Origin: Cheilinus undulatus
Lineage: Eukaryota > Chordata > Actinopteri > Labriformes > Labridae
NCBI RefSeq assembly: GCF_018320785.1
Contig: NC_054878.1
Span: 44,449,429-44,513,428 of the forward strand
Direction: 5' to 3'
DNA length: 64,000 nucleotides
Numbering within the stretch: the first letter of the stretch is position 1; every line of letters begins with the position of its first letter. The notes beneath the pieces are model-generated. The model was not told the DNA's origin. It was given only the letters and a program-made list of their open reading frames with translations, and searched no databases. Both the position numbers and the translations under genes were made by a program. Below are positions 61,201-64,000 of the stretch, piece after piece.

Positions 61201-64000
61201 TTGGGGCCAAGGAGAAGAAGCTGCTCCAACGGTGAGGGAACAGTTTTAGTTTCATTCAGAATGAACATGATGAACAGCTGAAACTCAGAAACCTTTAGAA
61301 GTCTATCACTGCTGGTTCTGTGGATTAAGGCTGAGTATGTTAACAGTATAGATCACATGGGGGCAGGGCCCTTGAGGGCAGCTTTTCTTTAGCTCAGTGA
61401 CAGGGCCAGTTTTTATGGAGTTCCTGATTGACAGAACTAAAGAGGAAAAAAATGATTTTCCTACTTGGAATAGAATTGGTCTTCTTCCTGATGCTGTGTG
61501 AGGAGTAGTCTCTCAGTATTAACAGAGAATCAGCTTGTGTAGTCCATGGTGTCAGAGTGAAAATATACAGATGAGAGGAAGGCCTTGGTATGTTCTAAAC
61601 GTTGAGGTTCTCAGGAATGAAAGCTTTGAACTAAACTCTAAAAATCATGTCTCTGGTGGTTTTATGGTTTTATTGAACCAAGTCTGGGTTTAGTCATCCT
61701 GGACACCATTGTACATGGCTCCTGCTAATGAAGCCATCGGATAAATGTGGCTACAGCAGCAGATTATACATGATCTGGACAGAGTTCAGACAGTAGCTAT
61801 ATCAAACAGAGTTACACAAGTGTAGCTCACTCAGCCAGTCCCACCCACATCCTCTACATTCAGATGTACCAAATTATCAGAAAGTTTAGAGGTAAAGTTT
61901 AGTAGAGTTAGTCACACTGTAGGAGGTAAAGTTTAGTAGAGTTAGTCACACTGTAGGAGGTAAAGTTTAGTAGAGTTAGTCACATTGTAGGAGGTAAAGT
62001 TTAGTAACGTTAGTCACACTGTAGGAGGTAAAGTTTAGTAACGTTAGTCACACTGTAGGAGGTAAAGTTTAGTAGAGTTAGTCACACTGTAGGAGGTAAA
62101 GTTTAGTCGAGTTAGTCACACTGTAGGAGGTAAAGTTTAGTAACGTTAGTCACACTGTAGGATGTAAAGTTTAGTAGAGTTAGTCACACTGTAGGAGGTA
62201 AAGTTTAGTAGAGTTAGTCACACTGTAGGAGGTAAAGTTTAGTAGAGTTAGTCACACTGTAGGAGGTAAAGTTTAGTAACGTTAGTCACACTGTAGGATG
62301 TAAAGTTTAGTAGAGTTAGTCACACTGTAGGAGGTAAAGTTTAGTAGAGTTAGTCACACTGTAGGAGGTAAAGTTTAGTAGAGTTAGTCACACTGTAGGA
62401 GGTAAAGTTTAGTAACGTTAGTCACACTGTAGGAGGTAAAGTTTAGTAGAGTTAGTCACACTGTAGGAGGTAAAATTTAGTAATGTTAGTCACACTGTAG
62501 GAGGTAAAGTTTAGTAGAGTTAGTCACACTGTAGGAGATAAAGTTTAGTAATGTTAGTCACACTGTAGGAGGTAAAGTTTAGTAATGTTAGTCACACTGT
62601 AGGAGGTAAAGTTTAGTAGAGTTAGTCACACTGTAGGAGGTAAAGTTTAGTAGAGTTAGTCACACTGTAGGAGGTAAAGTTTAGTAGAGTTAGTCACACT
62701 GTAGGAGATAAAGTTTAGTAATTTGTCACACTGTAGGAGGTAAAATTTAGAAGACTTTGTGACACTGGGTCAGTCTGCTGAATCCTTTGTTTTAGGTCCT
62801 ATTATCAAGGGTGGTTATGATAAGATTGTATTGTTTCTGTTTTTCTGAAGGAAACTCAATATGAAAGTCTCCATCCAGGCTTCAGGACCTTCCAGTGTCA
62901 CTGTGTTTCCACCAAAGAAAGGTCAGTACAGTTTTACAACTTCATTCATAGAAATTAAATCCTTAACACAGTAAACGGTTTGGGTCTGATTCACTAAAGG
63001 TTTGCACAGATTTTTCAGCCTCAAAAATTTAGAATTAAAAATTCATAATGATATAAATCATCTTGTTTGGAAACAGAATTTGAGCTGAAGAGGATCAGTG
63101 CTGAGTTTGAATTCTCATTTATTTAACAGTAAGTGGTTAAACATACATTACAACATTTACAGTATATGGGACACCTTTAAATAATTCAGCTCATAGAGAA
63201 CGTTTACAGACAGACTCTCTCTTATCTCTGTAGGATGTTTATCTGGATGTTATATTATTAATTGTCCATTACCACACCTGTTTGACTAAACTATTTTTGC
63301 TTCTGTAGGACAGTATTCCACCACAGCAAACATGCTGCATGTTCGGTTTTGAGATGTTTTGATTTCTAGCACAAAATTAGTCCAAGATATTTAATGCTGC
63401 TGTCAGGCAGAGCAGGGTCAGCACAGACAGATGTTTCTGTAGTGTTTTTGTTGCTTTCTTGGATCATTCTTTTGAAAGAGAGAGAGCGAGTAAACATAGA
63501 TGATGGAGGGATTGTCATTACAGCATATGATCCTAAAATCATCTGATATAGCTGTAAGAGAGAGTAAAGACCACTGTGGAGTCTAACAGACCGGTGCTGT
63601 CTCATAGACAGCTGTGATGAGTGTAATGGTCAGTGTAAACGGCTTAGACATTTAGGGGTACTTAAGGTTAACTGCTCATGCAGACCCTATGATGTTGTGT
63701 CCTTAGTTTGCCAGCAGATGGAGCGCTCACCATCTGTAAATGTATAGATAAACTTTGCTAAAGCTGTTTGGCCACTCACAGGGTTCATTTCTCTATATAT
63801 TACTGTATGTTATTGATTTTATGGTTGGAAGAAAACAAGATAATATTCCTAAACAATTTCAGTGAAATATTTGTGTTGAGAATGATTAGTGATGTGCTAT
63901 TTTCACTGCCTTCTTTCTATGTTGTTATAACTTTCAGTGTATTTGGCTATCAGCTTTACTCTTAAACCTTGTTTCTGTATCTGTTGTTACAGACTGTAAC
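55156..64000 (+). CDS. nxpe3: NXPE3-like protein, 5' part (neurexophilin/PC-esterase family), runs off the window
   Basis: Exons: 55103-55239 (ATG at 55156), 57835-58260, 60936-61231, 62851-62921 and probably 63993-64000 continuing outside. All junctions are GT/AG and phases match (0, 0, 2, 1). About 292 residues are covered. Order: N-terminal hydrophobic segment (about 5-22), then LLDSIAWPTAPF and the neurexophilin-like core with [76 protein letters not shown] and MKVSIQASGPSSVTV. This matches the NXPE3 branch better than NXPE1/2/4. The family is secreted or type II membrane glycoprotein-like. The PC-esterase half lies beyond the window. Its molecular role is poorly known. Which fish paralogue it is cannot be decided here. 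Confidence 0.85.
55331..56624 (-). mobile_element. hAT-type TAGGGGTGGGA element, inverted, in NXPE intron
   Basis: TAGGGGTGGGAATCACTAGT at the left and TTCTCCCACTCCTA at the right. Flanks CATACCAG (55323-55330) and AATACCAG (56625-56632) match at 7 of 8 bases. 1294 bp, opposite orientation to 44750-45750. Internal sequence (55480-56330) is not shared with that copy, so a further insertion or a longer family version is present. Confidence 0.8.
56633..57476. other. NXPE intron, nothing recognised
   Basis: No repeat termini and no coding signal. A small ATGG/GGCGGTGAGG patch near 57270 is not a promoter by any visible motif. Confidence 0.35.
57477..57625. repeat. Short tandem repeat of about 45 bp (3-4 units)
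   Basis: TATTCCATTTTTATCTTGTC and CCAATTGGAGAAAGAAATAT recur three times with length variation, then a diverged fourth unit. Confidence 0.75.
57835..58260 (+). CDS. NXPE3-like core exon
   Basis: Acceptor TTTCCCCTCTGCCAG, donor GTAGG at 58261. 142 codons, phase 0 both ends. Contains the first half of the neurexophilin-like domain and an N-glycosylation sequon in DHLNGSYS. The open frame continues 60 bases past the donor but departs from family sequence there. Confidence 0.88.
58917..60251. mobile_element. TIR element ACCTGAATGCATCC in NXPE intron
   Basis: The left ACCTCCACTTCACACCAGAA and the right TTCCGGTGTGAAGTGGAGGT are inverted copies lying inside outer ACCTGAATGC / CATCCAGGT ends. 1335 bp with several ATGGCGGC-type words. 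No transposase frame and no obvious target duplication. Confidence 0.65.
60390..60645. repeat. Degenerate 18-21 bp tandem repeat
   Basis: Words such as GTGGCAAAAATGGGTTAAAA and AAAGTGGGCAAAAATTGGCA recur irregularly about a dozen times. Confidence 0.65.
60936..61231 (+). CDS. NXPE3-like exon 3
   Basis: Acceptor GCTCTATCAG, donor GTGAG at 61232. Encodes [53 protein letters not shown] and a basic tail. Four cysteines are spaced as in the family. Leaves in phase 2. Confidence 0.88.
61232..61888. other. NXPE intron, no feature
   Basis: Unique-looking sequence before the 34-bp array. Confidence 0.4.
61889..62768. repeat. 34-bp minisatellite (about 26-27 units) with higher-order structure
   Basis: Unit GAGGTAAAGTTTAGTAGAGT followed by TAGTCACACTGTAG. 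Units fall into AGAG, AACG, AATG and CGAG variants, plus a GATG start variant. Units 8-11 and 12-15 repeat the same order (AACG, GATG-AGAG, AGAG, AGAG), a 136-bp higher-order unit. The last two units are diverged. Confidence 0.95.
62851..62921 (+). CDS. NXPE3-like exon 4 (71 bp)
   Basis: Acceptor TTTTTCTGAAG, donor GTCAG at 62922. Encodes KLNMKVSIQASGPSSVTVF and PPKK. Leaves in phase 1. Confidence 0.85.
62922..63992. other. NXPE intron 4
   Basis: No repeat termini or coding signal recognised. Ends in the acceptor CTGTTGTTACAG. Confidence 0.4.
63993..64000 (+). CDS. Probable start of NXPE3-like exon 5, cut by the window edge
   Basis: ACTGTAAC follows a good acceptor. Joined to the phase-1 G of exon 4 it reads Asp-Cys-Asn, in frame. 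Only eight bases are available. Confidence 0.5.

Noticed and set aside
61889..62768. CRISPR-like array of 34-bp repeats
   Set aside because: Units are contiguous with no unique spacers, in a vertebrate intron. It is a minisatellite.

Overview
The window looks like nuclear DNA of a bony fish, most likely a spiny-rayed teleost. The evidence is a fish-type NLRC3-like (NLR-C) receptor with FISNA, NACHT, LRR and B30.2 domains split over phase-matched introns. The non-coding sequence is AT-rich and full of Tc1/mariner, hAT, TTAA-target (piggyBac-type), MITE, tRNA-SINE and LINE remains. No species can be named from the sequence alone. Nothing bacterial, plasmid or phage-like is present.

Layout. (1) 1-2.1 kb: an hAT-like element filled by a degenerate tandem array, then the terminal coding exon (1783-2004, + strand) of an upstream gene I do not recognise. 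(2) 2.3-8.6 kb: transposon-dense intergenic DNA, including a 3.2 kb segment bounded by inverted repeats and an hAT-type element with a perfect 8-bp target duplication. (3) 8.6-36.8 kb: one NLRC3-like gene on the + strand. A probable non-coding first exon ends at 8924. Coding exons run from the ATG at 12997 to the TAG at 36491. Joined at canonical splice sites they total 3597 nt, predicting 1198 aa with every phase matching. Its introns hold several layers of transposons. (4) 36.8-55 kb: intergenic DNA with a second, heavily inserted copy of the NLR 5' region (44.15-47.35 kb) that has no NLR coding exons behind it, plus nested elements and a broken minus-strand LINE. (5) 55.1-64 kb: the 5' part of an NXPE3-like (neurexophilin and PC-esterase family) gene on the + strand, running off the right edge, with large transposon- and minisatellite-filled introns.

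The NLR product should be a cytosolic STAND-type innate immune protein. The NXPE3-like product has an N-terminal membrane or signal segment and a neurexophilin-like region. Nothing suggests the two genes are functionally coupled.

The most notable structures are these. A 1681-bp tandem duplication spans the junction of two different Tc1-like relics, with a 57-bp repeat grown out of transposase helix-turn-helix coding sequence. A tandemly triplicated NLR exon has one copy split by a MITE. Filled sites can be paired with empty sites between two paralogous segments. A TTAA-flanked element carries an open frame resembling the P2X7 intracellular domain. A LINE, SINE and MITE are nested in one another. 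I did not find a convincingly new multi-gene system.
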